From Pratylenchus scribneri (taxonomy: Eukaryota; Nematoda; Chromadorea; Rhabditida; Pratylenchidae), in assembly GCA_030063045.1 (NCBI GenBank), contig JAQSEB010000140.1, positions 434,001-498,000 of the forward strand: 64,000 bases of DNA, in the 5' to 3' direction. The notes below the pieces were generated by a model. That model ran no database searches. It worked only from the letters and a program-made list of their open reading frames with translations, and was not told the DNA's origin. The translations under genes and the position numbers were made by a program. Positions 21,654 through 38,727 of this stretch are shown one piece after another; the stretch's first letter is position 1; every line of letters begins with the position of its first letter.

Positions 21654-22840
21654 CAAGGGAAGTACCTCACCTTAAGGTGGCCCTTTTTGATGAAACTTGG
21701 CATGTCTTTTGGCCATAGGATGCCTACACATAATCCGCTATTTTTATCTGCGGAATGCCCACGCCTCGGATTTTATGGCCATAAAACCTATTTTTTCAGC
21801 CATTTAGGCCATAGCCCATATCTCCGTATAGGGATGTCCTAAAATTATGAACTAAACGTCATATTATAGAGAATTTTATGGGCTATAATATTGGTAAATG
21901 TTTTCTAGGCCTAAAAATTTTTTGAAATTTTTTATCGATTTTTTTTCGAAAAATCCCGAATTTGGCCAATTTTCAATGGGCCATAACTCGGGTATATGGC
22001 TACATTGGAACATGGCCCAATTATGTTTTTTGATCACAATATCATAAAGTATTTTTATGTAAATTTTCAGATTTTTCCCTTAACCTGAAAATTCTAGGTA
22101 TTTTGCCCATACAGGCCTAGGCATTGTAAATTTGCAAAAATTTTCAGGTTGACGAAAAAATCTGAAAATTTACATAAAAATACTTTATGATATTGTGATC
22201 AAAAAACATAATTGGGCCATGTTCCAATGTAGCCATATACCCGAGTTATGGCCCATTGAAAATTGGCCAAATTCGGGATTTTTCGAAAAAAAATCGATAA
22301 AAAATTTCAAAAAATTTTTAGGCCTAGAAAACATTTACCAATATTATAGCCAATAAAATTCTCTATAATATGACGTTTAGTTCATAATTTTAGGACATCC
22401 CTATACGGAGATATGGGCTATGGCCAAAATGGCTGAAAAAATAGGTTTTATGGTAATAAAATCCGAGATAAGCTCATTGGGCAGATAATTATATTGCGGT
22501 TTACATAATTTTAATTCTTTTATTTAATTTTTAATAATAAAACTCTAAATTTGTATTAAAAATGTGTTTAAGAAATTAAAAAAATACTTGCCGATGAGAG
22601 GAATTGAACACATGACCATAAAAAGTATTCTACATACTTACCCCATACACCATCCAGGCATCTGCCTCTTCCTATTTCCAATCCAATAAATCGTCAAATT
22701 AAAAATTTTTATTGGCCATAAAACAGTAGGCGAGCTCATTCCGCAGATAAAAATAGCGGATTATGTGTAGGCATCCTATGGCCAAAAGACATGCCAAGTT
22801 TCATCAAAAAGGGCCACCTTAAGGTGAGGTACTTCCCTTG
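21654..22840. mobile_element. 1.2-kb long-inverted-repeat element, TTA target duplication
   Basis: The left arm (21654-~22085) and right arm (~22150-22840) are inverted copies beginning CAAGGGAAGTACCTCACC and ending in its complement. Shared internal blocks include GGCATGTCTTTTGGCC, CATTGGAACATGGCCCAA and AACTAAACGTCATATTATAG. TTA sits directly outside both ends (21651-21653 and 22841-22843), matching the 3-bp TWA duplication of PIF/Harbinger elements. The right arm is interrupted at about 22460-22735 by unrelated sequence with a tRNA-like core. No transposase frame is present. Confidence 0.8.
22592..22677 (-). other. tRNA-like (pol III promoter-like) sequence inside the right arm
   Basis: On the minus strand an A-box-like TGGTGTATGGGGTAAG is followed ~35 bp later by a B-box-like GTGTTCAATTCC. 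TGCC and GGCA at the ends could pair as part of an acceptor stem. The D, anticodon and T stems do not pair well, so it is not a convincing functional tRNA. A decayed tRNA or a tRNA-derived SINE head is more likely. Confidence 0.3.
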
Positions 22841-22843
22841 TTA

Positions 22844-23656
22844 ATATGGCTCACTCAGCAAAGTGGCCAGCGATCAGCGATGACCCCGCGAGGTATAAAT
22901 GGTGAGAAAAATATGTACAATCATTCATTTCATATACAAATACAGAGAAAGAGAAGAAATTGATTAAAAATGGGATAATGGCTAATGCAGCGGCCAAAAG
23001 CCCACAAAAGTGACAAACATTAAATGCAAGATGTAAAGCATTTCTCATAAAAAAGCGCATATTTCTGAAAAGGGATAGGAAAAATTAAATTTTATTTATA
23101 TTCTCTTTTTTCTTCCTGATTTTTGTTTCTTTTAAGCTCTTAGTTCTTAGCATAAGCATTTCATTAATTTTCTCAAGTTTGATTTGAAAAAATGATATAG
23201 CCAACGAGCAACGACCAACCCCGAAACCGATGAAATTATATCCAAAATGGCAGAATTAACTAGATCAAAATTCTTCGAAATGTCCTTTTTGTTTTCTTTC
23301 AACGCTTTTTCATTCTCATTTTTCTCAAATTCATTTGCTTATTGATTGCTAGCTGAACGTTGATAGAAAATAAAAATAATCCAATATATCCTTTAAAATC
23401 AACCAAGAGTCTCGGCAGCAAAACGCTCCCCCCCCCCCCCCCCCCCCCTTCTTTACTTATCTTACCATTTTATTTTCTGTTTCATAAAAATTCGAAGAAA
23501 AAGTATAGGTTTAGATTTGAAATTTAGCGTTGGCGCGTAATTAACCAACAAACAACAATTCTATTCCCTAAGTTCTAAAACTATGTAATTTAACATTTAA
23601 TAATTCACATTTTTATAATTTTTTAGCATTTATAAATTTATCTCCTAGTTAATTTA
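22844..23656. other. Intergenic, 5' flank of CHAF1A
   Basis: No supported gene. It contains a 21-base run of C at 23428-23448. The immediate upstream region of the CHAF1A start is AT-rich. Confidence 0.5.
23428..23448 (+). repeat. Poly-C homopolymer (21 C)
   Basis: An uninterrupted run of 21 cytosines stands out in AT-rich DNA about 210 bp upstream of the CHAF1A start codon. Such runs are prone to length error in sequencing. In nematodes G/C homopolymers can form G-quadruplexes. Confidence 0.9.
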
Positions 23657-26600
23657 ATGGGAAAAGCAGCAACTCCAAAGACGCCAAAAACACCAAAGAG
23701 GAAAGAGCCAGCAAAATCGGATTCCGCAAATGCCGAAAAAGTAAAATATTAAACATTATTCCAAATAAAATTGTTCCAAAATTTCAGCAAGAAAATGAGG
23801 TAAAAAAGCAGAAACAGCAACCGGATTTGATGAGTTTCTTCAAGCCCAAAGAGAAGCCGGCACCATTGCCAACACTGCCCAAATGCATGCCGAATGATTC
23901 GCTTTTCCAGACAATGTTCCAAATCAAATCGGGAATGACGATGGCACCCCTTCGTGTTAGACAGGTTTTTGTATTTATTTTGGTTGAATTAGTGAAAAGT
24001 TGAAATGGTTTTCAGCCTCTAAACCGTGAACAGCGTGACCATTTGCTGGATCAGCATGAAGAGGTTTGATTGTTCAAATTATTAGGAAAAGTATTCGGGG
24101 AATATAAGAAGCGGAGAATATATGAAAAGTGCTCTCTCATAGGACGAACAAGAGAATAAACTTTGGAAAACTGAAGAGTTTAGTTGGAATCGAACAAATA
24201 AGTTGAGAAATAAGCAATTATTTTACGCTTACATTAGTATTTAATTACTGATGTAAATTGGCAATTCAATTTTAGTTGATTTAACGAAAAAACCACTGAC
24301 AATGAGGACAAAGATTATTGCGGTTCAATGATTTTTAGACCGCCAAACATTATACCCAATCGATTGAACTCATTTTGGTTTGGGTTTAGCCAATTCCAAC
24401 TTTGTTTTGAACCATTAAACCAAAATGGGTTTAAACCGTCTGAAAGAAACCATTTATTTGTTGACCAAACCAAAATTGGTTTAAACCATTTAATACGTCT
24501 TGACAAGAAGCTCTATCGAATTTTTAGGTATATTGTCTGGGGGTATAGGACAAATCACTTAACCGCTATAAACCACCGGTCTCATCTAATAAATTAATTT
24601 TAAGCCCTCCCAATATTTGGCACAATGCAAGCAAATCAAAAAGAAGGCGGCCACCAATATTGACGTTCTCAAGGCCAAATATTACCATTTCGCCTCGGAC
24701 ACTTGCAACCGACCACCCTACTATGGAACATGGCGACGGCGGAGTGCGGTGATCACCGGGCGACGACCATTTAGCAAGGAAGAAAAGGTTTACTAATTTT
24801 TGGAATTAACAAATATTAATTTGGTTTCTAAGCGATAGCCATACTTAAGAACTTTTCAATTATCGGGGGAAAGATGAAGAGGAGGAGGATGAAGATGACA
24901 GTGTGGATGTGATGCGAATGTGGAAGATAATTGAAGATTATAATGAAGATGATGGGGAAGGAAATAATCAACTCATTTTCTTCATCATCATCATCCTCTT
25001 CATCTCTTCTTCATCTCATCATCCTCGTTTCATCATCTTCTTCGTCATCTCATCTTCTTCATAATCTTCTTCTTCATCAATCATCATCTTTTTCCTCAAT
25101 CTTCACCATCTTTAGCATCATATTCTTCTTCTTCGCCTCCTTCGTCCGCCCTCCCGATAAAGGGAAGTAAATAATTATTAATTTAAGTTAAGAAAATTAA
25201 ATTTTGCAAAATAAATTATACTAATTTTCCTCCAAATATTTCAGACATTGAACTATGATTACGACTCGGACGATGATTGGGAGGATGAGCCGGCGGATGC
25301 GGATGAATGCAAATCGGATGATGAGGAACTTGCGGTTTATCATTCATTTACAATAAAACCTTATAATTTTCAAAAAATCTGGAATAAGTCAGATTGTCTG
25401 ATTCGGTTATTAGTTCTTCTTGGTTTCGATTTTTCTTTTTTCGATTTTAAATTTAAAAAAAATTCTCAATTTCGGTTCTAAATTTTAACCTAATTTCTCA
25501 AACCAGTTTAGGACTCAAAGGATTTACAAAAACATTTGATTTTTATAATAAAACCTTGAGTACTAGCGGTTTCGCGAAAGGGACGGGGGTGTTGTTTGGT
25601 GATGAACCGCTTCCTTCAAAAAATAAAACTTCTTCCATCGGAGTAAGGAGAAAATGTTTTTTTTCCTTTGTAAATTACACTAAAACCAAAAAACCAAAAA
25701 AAATTTTCGGACGAAATTTTTCAAAATTTTCGGTGTATTTAAGCAGCCTAAATATCATCAGAAATATTTTCGGCTACTTAGCCTGGGTCCTTGCTCCTTG
25801 GCCCTTCGTGATGAAATTTTGATATCCCGCACCCCATTCCATCCCTCATGGTAAAATCCTGATCTTAAGATCCACACAAAAAACTAAAAATTTTTAAAAA
25901 TTTAAGAAAAAATTTTAAATCACCAATTTTTTGTGCAGAAAGACGACGAGCAAATGTCCGAATCGGAGAATGACGGGTTTTTCGTGGAACACGGCTATTT
26001 GTCCAGCGATGAGGGCTCCGGTGCCGAAGAGGATGAACTCCTTCAAAAATGCAAACTCAACGAGGCCGAGGAAAAATTGGCGTCGCGTCGATCACAGGAA
26101 ACGGACGAAGAACGACGCCAACGGCTGGCCCAAAAGGCGGAGGAATGGAAGGATCAGCAGCGTCAAAAGGAGCGTCGAAACAAGGTTTTTTTATTTAACA
26201 TATTTATGTTATGGGTCCTGGAAATTTGGGCTACTATTCAATCCGGAGACCCGAATATAGACTCTTTCGATTCGGCATGGTCGATTTACTCTATGAAATT
26301 TTAATTTCAAACCGGTTTGAACTTGTTTTAAAAATCTGAACCGTTGTTTAAACCCAAACCGGTTTTAGTTATGGTTTGTTAACTTTTTGCCTAGGCTCAA
26401 ATATCTGTTTGAAATTGAAATTATGTAGAGTAAATCGACCATGCCGATCGAATGAATCTAGTAATTTATTATTTATCCTAACCCAAAAACCATATATCCA
26501 AAATTGGATAGAGCTGGTCAAGACGCATTGGATGGTATATAATTTGTCATGGTTTGTTCAACAATTAAAGGTTTTTAGACGGTTTAAACCAATTTTGGTT

Positions 26601-27063
26601 TAATGGTTTAAAACCATTTTGTGTATTGAATAGTTATTGGTACAAAACTATCCTTTTAGGGTATTAAACCGTTTAAACCAATTTTGGTTTTTAATGGTTT
26701 AAAACTAGGTTCGAATTGGTTAAACCCAAAAACAAAATCAGAGTCAAATGATGCGTTTTGACGAGATCTATCAATTGGGTATGAGGTTTATGGATTTTGG
26801 ATTTAGGACAACCACTAAACCGTTTTGACCCTTTTTCCTTTAATAATTGTTCTTCAAATTTGCAGAAACGTCAACTGATTCCAACGGTGTATTTTCCGGC
26901 CGAAAGCATTCACCCACTTTTGCATCGTCACATTATGGCCGGTGTCAAGTTTGACTATTCCACAATTTTGGCCGCAACAGAGGTGGCTATGGAAAATCCA
27001 AATGGAATCGGAAATGGCAATGGCAGCGGCGGTGGTCAAGCAATTCCGCAACAGCAGAATTGA
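23657..27063 (+). CDS. chaf-1: Chromatin assembly factor 1 subunit A (CAF-1 p150)
   Basis: Exons: 23657-23740, 23788-23964, 24016-24063, 24605-24787, 25245-25334, 25939-26184 and 26866-27063, giving 341 aa with all phases closing. The N-terminus is Lys/Pro-rich and carries a PCNA-interacting PIP box QPDLMSFF (residues 39-46). Residues ~129-146 end in NRPPYYGTW, matching the conserved p150 RPPYWGTW motif. It is followed by NYDYDSDDDWEDE (~167-178) and GFFVEHGYLSSDEG (~207-220), the counterparts of DYEVDSDEEWEEE and GFFVPHGYLSEDEG. A charged E/R/Q helix (~225-276) and a Gly/Asn/Gln-rich tail follow. CAF-1 loads H3-H4 onto replicating DNA at PCNA. The protein is much shorter than human p150 (956 aa), missing most of the KER region. 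AATAAA signals lie near 27224. Introns 3 and 6 carry dispersed repeats. Confidence 0.92.
24310..24590. repeat. AAACC/GGTTT inverted-repeat element in CHAF1A intron 3
   Basis: The element has arms containing ACCAAAATGGGTTTAAACC and TTTTGGTTTGGGTTTAG blocks and the flanking TATACCCAATCGATT motif. The same family occurs at 26.3-26.8, 29.0, 31.4 and 33.9 kb. It is non-coding. Confidence 0.65.
24870..25130. repeat. Low-complexity GAA/GAT and CTT/CAT tracts in CHAF1A intron 4
   Basis: A purine-rich GATGAAGA tract (24870-24960) is followed by its pyrimidine-rich complement-like tract of TCATCATC/TCTTCTTC (24975-25130). They can fold on each other. An open frame of poly-Ser arises from the tract; it is inside the intron and not supported as coding. 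Confidence 0.7.
26300..26830. repeat. AAACC/GGTTT repeat cluster in CHAF1A intron 6
   Basis: At least two partial copies of the family lie between exons 6 and 7. Blocks are AAACCGGTTTTAGTT, GACGCATTGGATGGTATA, AGGGTATTAAACCGTTTAAACC and TGATGCGTTTTGACGAGATC. The duplicated AAACCG...GGTTTAAACC cores suggest nested or tandem insertion. Confidence 0.65.
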
Positions 27064-27997
27064 TGATTTTTTTTGTAATTCGAATTTGTTCACTTAAACT
27101 ACACCCAAAAATGTTGCCTAAATATTATTTTTCATTTGATTTGATGTTCATTTGCCTATTTATTAATTTAAAAAGCCAAGATACTCTCTCCATTGTCCTT
27201 TCATTATTTATTGATTTTAATTGAATAAAAAAAATAAAAATGTAAAAAAATTATTTTTATTTACTTTTGATCGGTTTTCTCCAAAATCCGATGCAACATT
27301 TTTTCCAATTTATTCTAAATTTTGAGGGTTAAACCCAAACATAAACCCGAAAGACCTATACCCAAAATCTCTACAAAGAAAAATTTAAAGCCGATAACGG
27401 AAAATAAGTTTAAGACCATAGCTCTTGGAAGGGGTCTTAATTTAGGGTTGCTCGGAGTCGGTTCAGGGATTTTTCGTGAAATCTGTGGGTTCCGGTTTTT
27501 CAAAAACTTTTCGTCATTTTCAATTTTCGATGTGAAAACTTTCGAGTTTTACCGGATGCCTCTCAAAATTGGTTTAGTGATGTCGGAAAATACAATTTTT
27601 GGTTTTATTAAAAAAAAAGTTGGTTTCTTTATTTCCAATTTTCGGTTTTTTTTAGCAAAATTACAAATTTCAGTTTTTAATTGCATTGATTTTATGAAAC
27701 CGACATCGAGCAAATCATCATTTTAAGGTTTAGGGCTAAACCTAAGGTAAAAATTTTAAAGTTTCAGCTCAAAAAATTTCAGTTTTTCTCCTTAAAGATT
27801 TAGAGATTTTTGATAGTCTTTTATTTATAGAGTTTTGGGTTAACTCAATTTTCATTTTTCACACATTTTTTCGTTAACCCAATTCAAATCTATACATATT
27901 AATATTACCTATTCACATTTTTTTTTCAGCCATTGCTTCCACATCGAAATCATCCACTCCTACTAGTGGAGACGACACCAATAACAACACCAATAAA
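27064..27997. other. Intergenic between CHAF1A and the ADP/ATP carrier
   Basis: 3' flank of CHAF1A and 5' flank of ANT. An open frame at 27.3-27.7 kb is rich in F/K and low in complexity; I do not support it. A TTTTTTTTCAG acceptor-like site at about 27919-27929, with no upstream in-frame ATG before 27998, could be a spliced-leader acceptor for the ANT mRNA. Confidence 0.45.
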
Positions 27998-30900
27998 ATG
28001 GAGATTGGCCCCAGCCCAATTGAAATGGCCTACATTTACATCAAATATCGGCATCCGGGCGTGGCCAATAAATTTGTCAAAGATTTGGGTGCCGGCGCTG
28101 CGGCAGCATGCATTGCCAAAACAGTGATTGCCCCCGTGGAACGAGTCAAACTCATTTTACAGGTTTATTTTCAACTTTATTAAATTATCTAATGAATATT
28201 GAATAGGTAAGCTTGCTTATAAAAATACAAATTAAATTTTATGCTATACTTATCACGATTAGTATGGGTTTAGCCCAAATCGAAAAAGCCACTTCCGACT
28301 CATCAGCGATTTGGATGACGAGCTAAAACTGATCAGCAATTTAATTAAATGATCTAAAGTGCATTTTAATATCCATAAACTTTGACTACTCTTCTATATT
28401 TAACAACCAAAATTGTACAATTTTGACGAGATTGGCCACAAAATAACCTTATGTTTTTTATTTATGGTCATAATCGTGTTTGGTCGCAACTTATAAAGTT
28501 TTTTGGATAATCAATATACCATCCGAATTGGATAGCCATGGATTAAATACTAATAAGAAGTTTTCGCCGAAATTGAAATTGCAGAGACAGAGATGAAAAT
28601 AACCAAACCGAATTTAGGGTGTTCAATTTAGCTGCTGATAATCAATAACATTAAGATTACCTTACCACTAAATTATTAACCTTCCAAACTCTTAACTTAA
28701 TTCTCTGGATTATTAATAAGATTGTAACCACTGAACACATAAAATAACTCAAAAATAAAAAAAAATAAATTTCATAATAAATTTTCACATTTAAAAATCC
28801 TCCAATTTTCCAGTTACAAGTCTCCCAACAAACGATAGCCGCCAACCGGCGTTACAAAGGAATGGTCGATTGTTTTTTGCGCATCCCACGGGAACAAGGC
28901 TTTTTGTCATTTTGGCGAGGGAATGTTTCAAATGTGTTGAGGGCGGCCAGTCAGGTTTACTAAATTTTTTAATTTTTTACCCGACCGAAAGTAGTTTTTG
29001 ATTTCTAATAAATCAGAAAAACCGGTTTGGTGAAATTTAACTTAGTTTTGAACCAAAATTGGTTTAAAACCGTTTATTACCCTAAAATAGTTACCCAAAA
29101 CTGGTTTAAACCGTTTAATACCCTTTAATTGTTGACTAAACCATTGGACAAATTTTACTATCCAATTTTGGGTATGCATGGGTTTGGGGGTTTAAAACCT
29201 TTTTCTGATTTATTAGAAATCAAAAACTACTTTTGGGTCAAAAAATTTCTCAAAAATGTTTGGAATTTGTAAAATAATTTTTAATAATGAATTTTATTGA
29301 AGGAATCCATTGGAATGGCATCAAAGGAAATGTTCAGGCGATATTGTGTCAAGGAGGAGCACAAGAACACAAATTATCCACTGTTTTTGGCAGGTTTGAT
29401 TTCAAACATTAATTTAATTTGATTGAATAAAATCAGTGGCAGTTCCACAAATTTTTTAAGGGGTGGGAAGGGGGGATTTTAACAATTTTTAGGCTTAAAA
29501 ATCAAAAAATTTTGAAAATTACGAAGTTTTCCGGAAAGAAATGATAAAAAATTATTGCGAGAATGAAATTTTTTGGTTTTTAGTTTATTTTTACTAAGCA
29601 AAAACCCATATTTTTCTCTATACTCTTACTCCCACGACACCTTGGGACTTGGGAGCTACTTCCACAAGGAGTGGGTTCGCCCCTAGCACCTCTCTCCCAC
29701 TTGAAATTGCCACTGATTAAAACAATCTCTAATCTCAAAAAACCGCCTAAATTATTTGTAATTTTGTTCCAAATTTTTTAAAATTTTGAGCTTAAGCTTA
29801 AATGTCCAAAACATAAAATGTCAACCAAAAAAATCTTTAAACTCAAAATTCTTAAAGTAAAAAATATTATTAGAAATTTGGGCTTAGGTTTTTGGAACAG
29901 CAAAAAATTTTCTGATAAAATTTTTAGGTTTTGATGCATAAATTTTGATTAAATTTTTAAAATATTTTTGGATAATTAATATCTTCAATTTTTCAGGCAA
30001 TTTGTTGGCCGGTGGTCTGGCCGGCGTTTTCACATTCCTTTTCATCTACCCGCTGGACTTTTCGCGCACCCGGCTGGCCGTTGATATGGGCAAGGATCCG
30101 GCCTCAAGGGAATTTCGTGGTCTCGTCGATTGCTTCATCAAAGTGGCCAAAAGTGATGGACTTGAGGGACTCTATCGGTGAGAACATTACATTTTTTAAA
30201 ATAATTTAAATGGATTTTAAACTAAAAAATTTAAATTTGAAGTTTTCCAAATTTTCCACTTTTTATTTTCATAAATTTGACCCCTTTTTGACGGCCAACT
30301 CACACAGCAAAAAGACCTTTTAAAGAACCTACAACAACAAACTGACCAAACTTTTTTACGATTTTTTCCCATTTTTATTCCTAAAAGGTAAAACCCAAAC
30401 CTAAATATGAATCTTAAATTCAATTCCTAAAAATGATTGTGGAACCATTTGTGTGTGTAGGTTTTTTTAATAGGGCCACGGACACGGACTGTTAATTGGG
30501 TGACCTCTCATTTTTGTTTGTGACACTTTTAAAATCAATTATTTGCCAAAAATTAAAGCGTGAGTAGATTTGTGCTTACAACAATCAACTCAATTAATTA
30601 TTAATTGATGAATTGTTTGGGTCAAAAAATTTATTACAAATTCGATTTTTTTTAAACCAATAGCCACGGCCATCCTGGTTCTGGTTTTGGAAAAAGGACT
30701 ATAACAGTCAGCAGCAGAACCGGAACCGGGACTTCACTGCTTGGGTCAAAGTTTTTAAACTTAAAAACTTTGAGGGTTGATCCCTCCCCTCCCATTCAGA
30801 CTAATTCATATTAATTTCACTTTAAAACATTTAAATTTATTAATCCAAAAAAATTCCAAATTTTTCCAGCGGTTTCCTGCCATCAATTCAATACATTTTC

Positions 30901-31985
30901 CTGTACCGTGCCGCCTACTATGGCCTCTTCGACTCACTCAAAGTATTCGCCTCCAAAACGGGCAGTACCACGGGGAAAGATGTGAATTTTGGTGCGGCAT
31001 TGGCCATTGGACAGGTGCCCAAAAAATTGCAAATTATTCAATTTTTAATCCAAAAAAATCCGTAAATTTAGCTCTCCGCTTTGGTGGCTGCCCTTATTTC
31101 CTATCCGCTGGACACTGTTCGACGCCGATTAATGATGCAATCGGGCAGGGAAAAGCCTGAATATCGGGGGACCAAGGATTGCTTTAAGGCAAGTTTAGCA
31201 CACCATATTATTAAAATTACCGAAAAAGTGTACAAAACCAAAATAATACCGTAATTTCTCTATTAGAAGTCCATGGGCTTTTAAATTTCAGAGCCTCTCT
31301 AAAAGAATTTAAGGTGTACGGTTTATCCTAAATCCCAAAGCCAAATATACCCAAAAATGAATACTAGAGCTTGTCAAGACGCATTGAATGGTATAATTTT
31401 TTATGGTTTGGCTAATATTTAAAAGGTATTAAACGGTTTAAACTAATTTTGGTCTGGTCAACAATTAAAGGGTATTAAACGGCTTAAAACCAATTTTGGT
31501 TTAATGGTTCAAAACTAAGTAAAGGTTTTAAAACGTTTAAATCGATTTGCTATTAAATGGTTTAAATCTTTTTAAAACAAAGTAATTTGGTATTTGGTTA
31601 AACTCAACGCCAAAACATAATCAGATGATGCGTTTTAACGAGATTTATCGATTGAGTATAAGGTTTAGGGGTCTCGGATAAACCACTGAACCATTATTTC
31701 CCATATTAATCCTCCAATTTCCCTAAATTTTCATTAAAATTCAATCAATTTCTGCAGAAAATCTATCGATCCGAGGGCATGGGCGCATTCTTCAGTGGTT
31801 TCATGGTGAATGCAATTCGTGGATTCGGTGCTGCGTTGGTGTTGGCCATCTACAACGATTTGAGCAAATACATCAATCCTACACCTCCTCCACCGGCCGT
31901 GGCAGCGGAAAAGAAGGAAAAAACGACAACAGTAGAAGAGAAGAGTAGAAATGGCAGCAGAGAAGAGAATATTAGAAGAAATTGA
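27998..31985 (+). CDS. ANT: Mitochondrial ADP/ATP carrier (SLC25 family)
   Basis: Seven exons: 27998-28162, 28814-28954, 29303-29393, 29997-30177, 30870-31014, 31072-31188 and 31758-31985, giving 355 aa with all phases closing. Three carrier repeats each carry the PX[DE]XX[KR] signature: PVERVK (~46-51), PLDFSR, and [18 protein letters not shown] and [17 protein letters not shown] are the typical post-signature helices. The ADP/ATP carrier hallmark RRRMMM reads RRRLMM here. The protein exchanges cytosolic ADP for matrix ATP in the inner membrane. Unusually it has a ~40-residue C-terminal tail after NDLSKYI that is Pro- then Lys/Glu/Arg-rich, longer than standard ~300-aa carriers. Intron 6 begins with GC (AAG|GCAAGT at 31189). 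Start chosen as the first ATG after a TTTTTTCAG site. Confidence 0.95.
29030..29225. repeat. Palindromic AAACC/GGTTT element in ANT intron 2
   Basis: The left end TTTTTGATTTCTAATAAATC and right end GATTTATTAGAAATCAAAAA are inverted repeats enclosing ACCAAAATTGGTTTAAACC-type blocks. Together with the copies at 42.7, 50.9 and 52.8 kb this defines the TIR of the family. Confidence 0.75.
31340..31700. repeat. AAACC/GGTTT element in the GC-AG intron of ANT
   Basis: Contains CAAGACGCATTGAATGGTATA, GGTATTAAACGGTTTAAAC and ATGATGCGTTTTAACGAGAT blocks in inverted arrangement. Directly before it, 31246-31310 holds a decayed copy of the ACCGTAA...CTCTATTAGAAG MITE found at 47.8 kb. Confidence 0.65.
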
Positions 31986-37433
<5,448 letters not shown>

Positions 37434-37888
37434 ATTGTCTGAAGAAGAAATTGCCGAAGAAAAATGATGATGATTTTATGTTTTGAACCAATTTTTCAGT
37501 TAATTTATTTTATTTTTTGGTTGTTTTTTGCCTAAACAATTTTCCTCCATCCACCACATATTTTTGATGTATCTCGACAAGAACCCCCCTAAAGAACCAT
37601 CATCCAAAAACCAATTCACACACTAAAAAGCCGGATCCAATATATTTGTTTTTTATTTTGATTCAATTTATTTCCATTTAATTTCTTTTTAAATACACAC
37701 AAAATTCCTTTCTTTTTATGTTTTCTCATCGTTCATCGACCAATAATAAACATAAATATTTCTCGATAAAATTGGCAATTTTAATTCGTAAAATTTTTGA
37801 ATTTGTTGAAATTCAATGGAATATTTAATTCATTTTTTAAATTAAATATTTAAATTTTAATCAGCAAAAATTTGAAAAAGACCCAAAA
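37434..37888. other. Intergenic, 3' flank of LIN-53
   Basis: AT-rich, no gene. The next start codon is ~455 bp downstream. That is a short gap compatible with independent or operon-like transcription; nothing in the sequence decides between them. Confidence 0.4.
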
Positions 37889-38727
37889 ATGAGCCAAGAT
37901 AAAGTGTGGGACACGAGCAAAATCAAATCGGATTGGCGCTATCCAATCACAACACCAAATACTCCATTGGCAGGTGGGAGCGACTTAATTTTGGCAGAAA
38001 TTTATTCAATTTTATTATTTTAAAAACATCAAATGCATTTTAATCAAAAAACTTGGGATATTTCCCTAAAAAATTTTAAAAAAATCGAATTTTTCAATGC
38101 CTGATACAAAAAAATCAAAATTAAAGAAATTTAACGACAAAAAACAAAAATTAATAACTATTTTCAATTAAAAATTCTGGCATTTTTTAATGGAAATTTT
38201 AACCCAAAAACCCGGAACTAATTTTTGACATTTTTAGTAAAAATATCTTATTGGGATTCTTCCCCTAATAAATTCAAAAATTAAATCAAATTTTCAATGA
38301 AAAGACAAAAATTAGAGTAATTTATTCGGCCAAAACTCGAAAAATTAATAACCACACTTATCACAAATAAAGAGTTCGACAAAAATTCTTTAAAATTAGT
38401 CTCCTTTAAACAAAAATTTAAATTAAAAATGCCTCTGGCTATTCCATAATTTCCCATTTTTTATTTTCAGGCAAAATTTTTGACTACGTTTACTTCGCTT
38501 TCACTCATCCAAAATTCCGATTTGCCTTGGTAAAACTTTAATTTCCATTTTTAATCCAAAATTTCCTCTCATTTTAGTATGGTTCCGCATGGACATTGGT
38601 TGGTGTTGCCGCCGTCGTTTGTACGATGGATGCCGTAGAAGCGAGGAAAGAATGGAATGCACGATTCAAACGACCGGAGGGCACATATCCACCGGGGGAT
38701 GGCAGCAGCAGCGATACGAAGAAATGA
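37889..38727 (+). CDS. Small single-pass membrane protein, unrecognised
   Basis: Three exons (37889-37973, 38471-38529, 38578-38727) give a 97-aa protein with closing phases. The N-terminal ~45 residues are hydrophilic, starting MSQDKVWDTSKIKSDWRYP. A single hydrophobic segment SAWTLVGVAAVVCTMDAV follows, then a basic stretch EARKEWNARFKRP and a Gly/Ser/Asp tail. The topology and size resemble small mitochondrial inner-membrane accessory subunits, but I see no diagnostic motif and assign no function. Confidence 0.65.

Noticed and set aside
22592..22677. Functional tRNA gene on the minus strand
   Set aside because: A- and B-box-like words are present but stems do not pair as a cloverleaf; kept only as a tRNA-like relic.
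24931..25170. Poly-Ser open frame
   Set aside because: Lies in CHAF1A intron 4 and is a translation of a TCA/TCT microsatellite.
27322..27726. 134-codon open frame between CHAF1A and ANT
   Set aside because: Composition is AT-driven (Phe/Lys/Ile), it has no homology I recognise and no downstream exon in phase.
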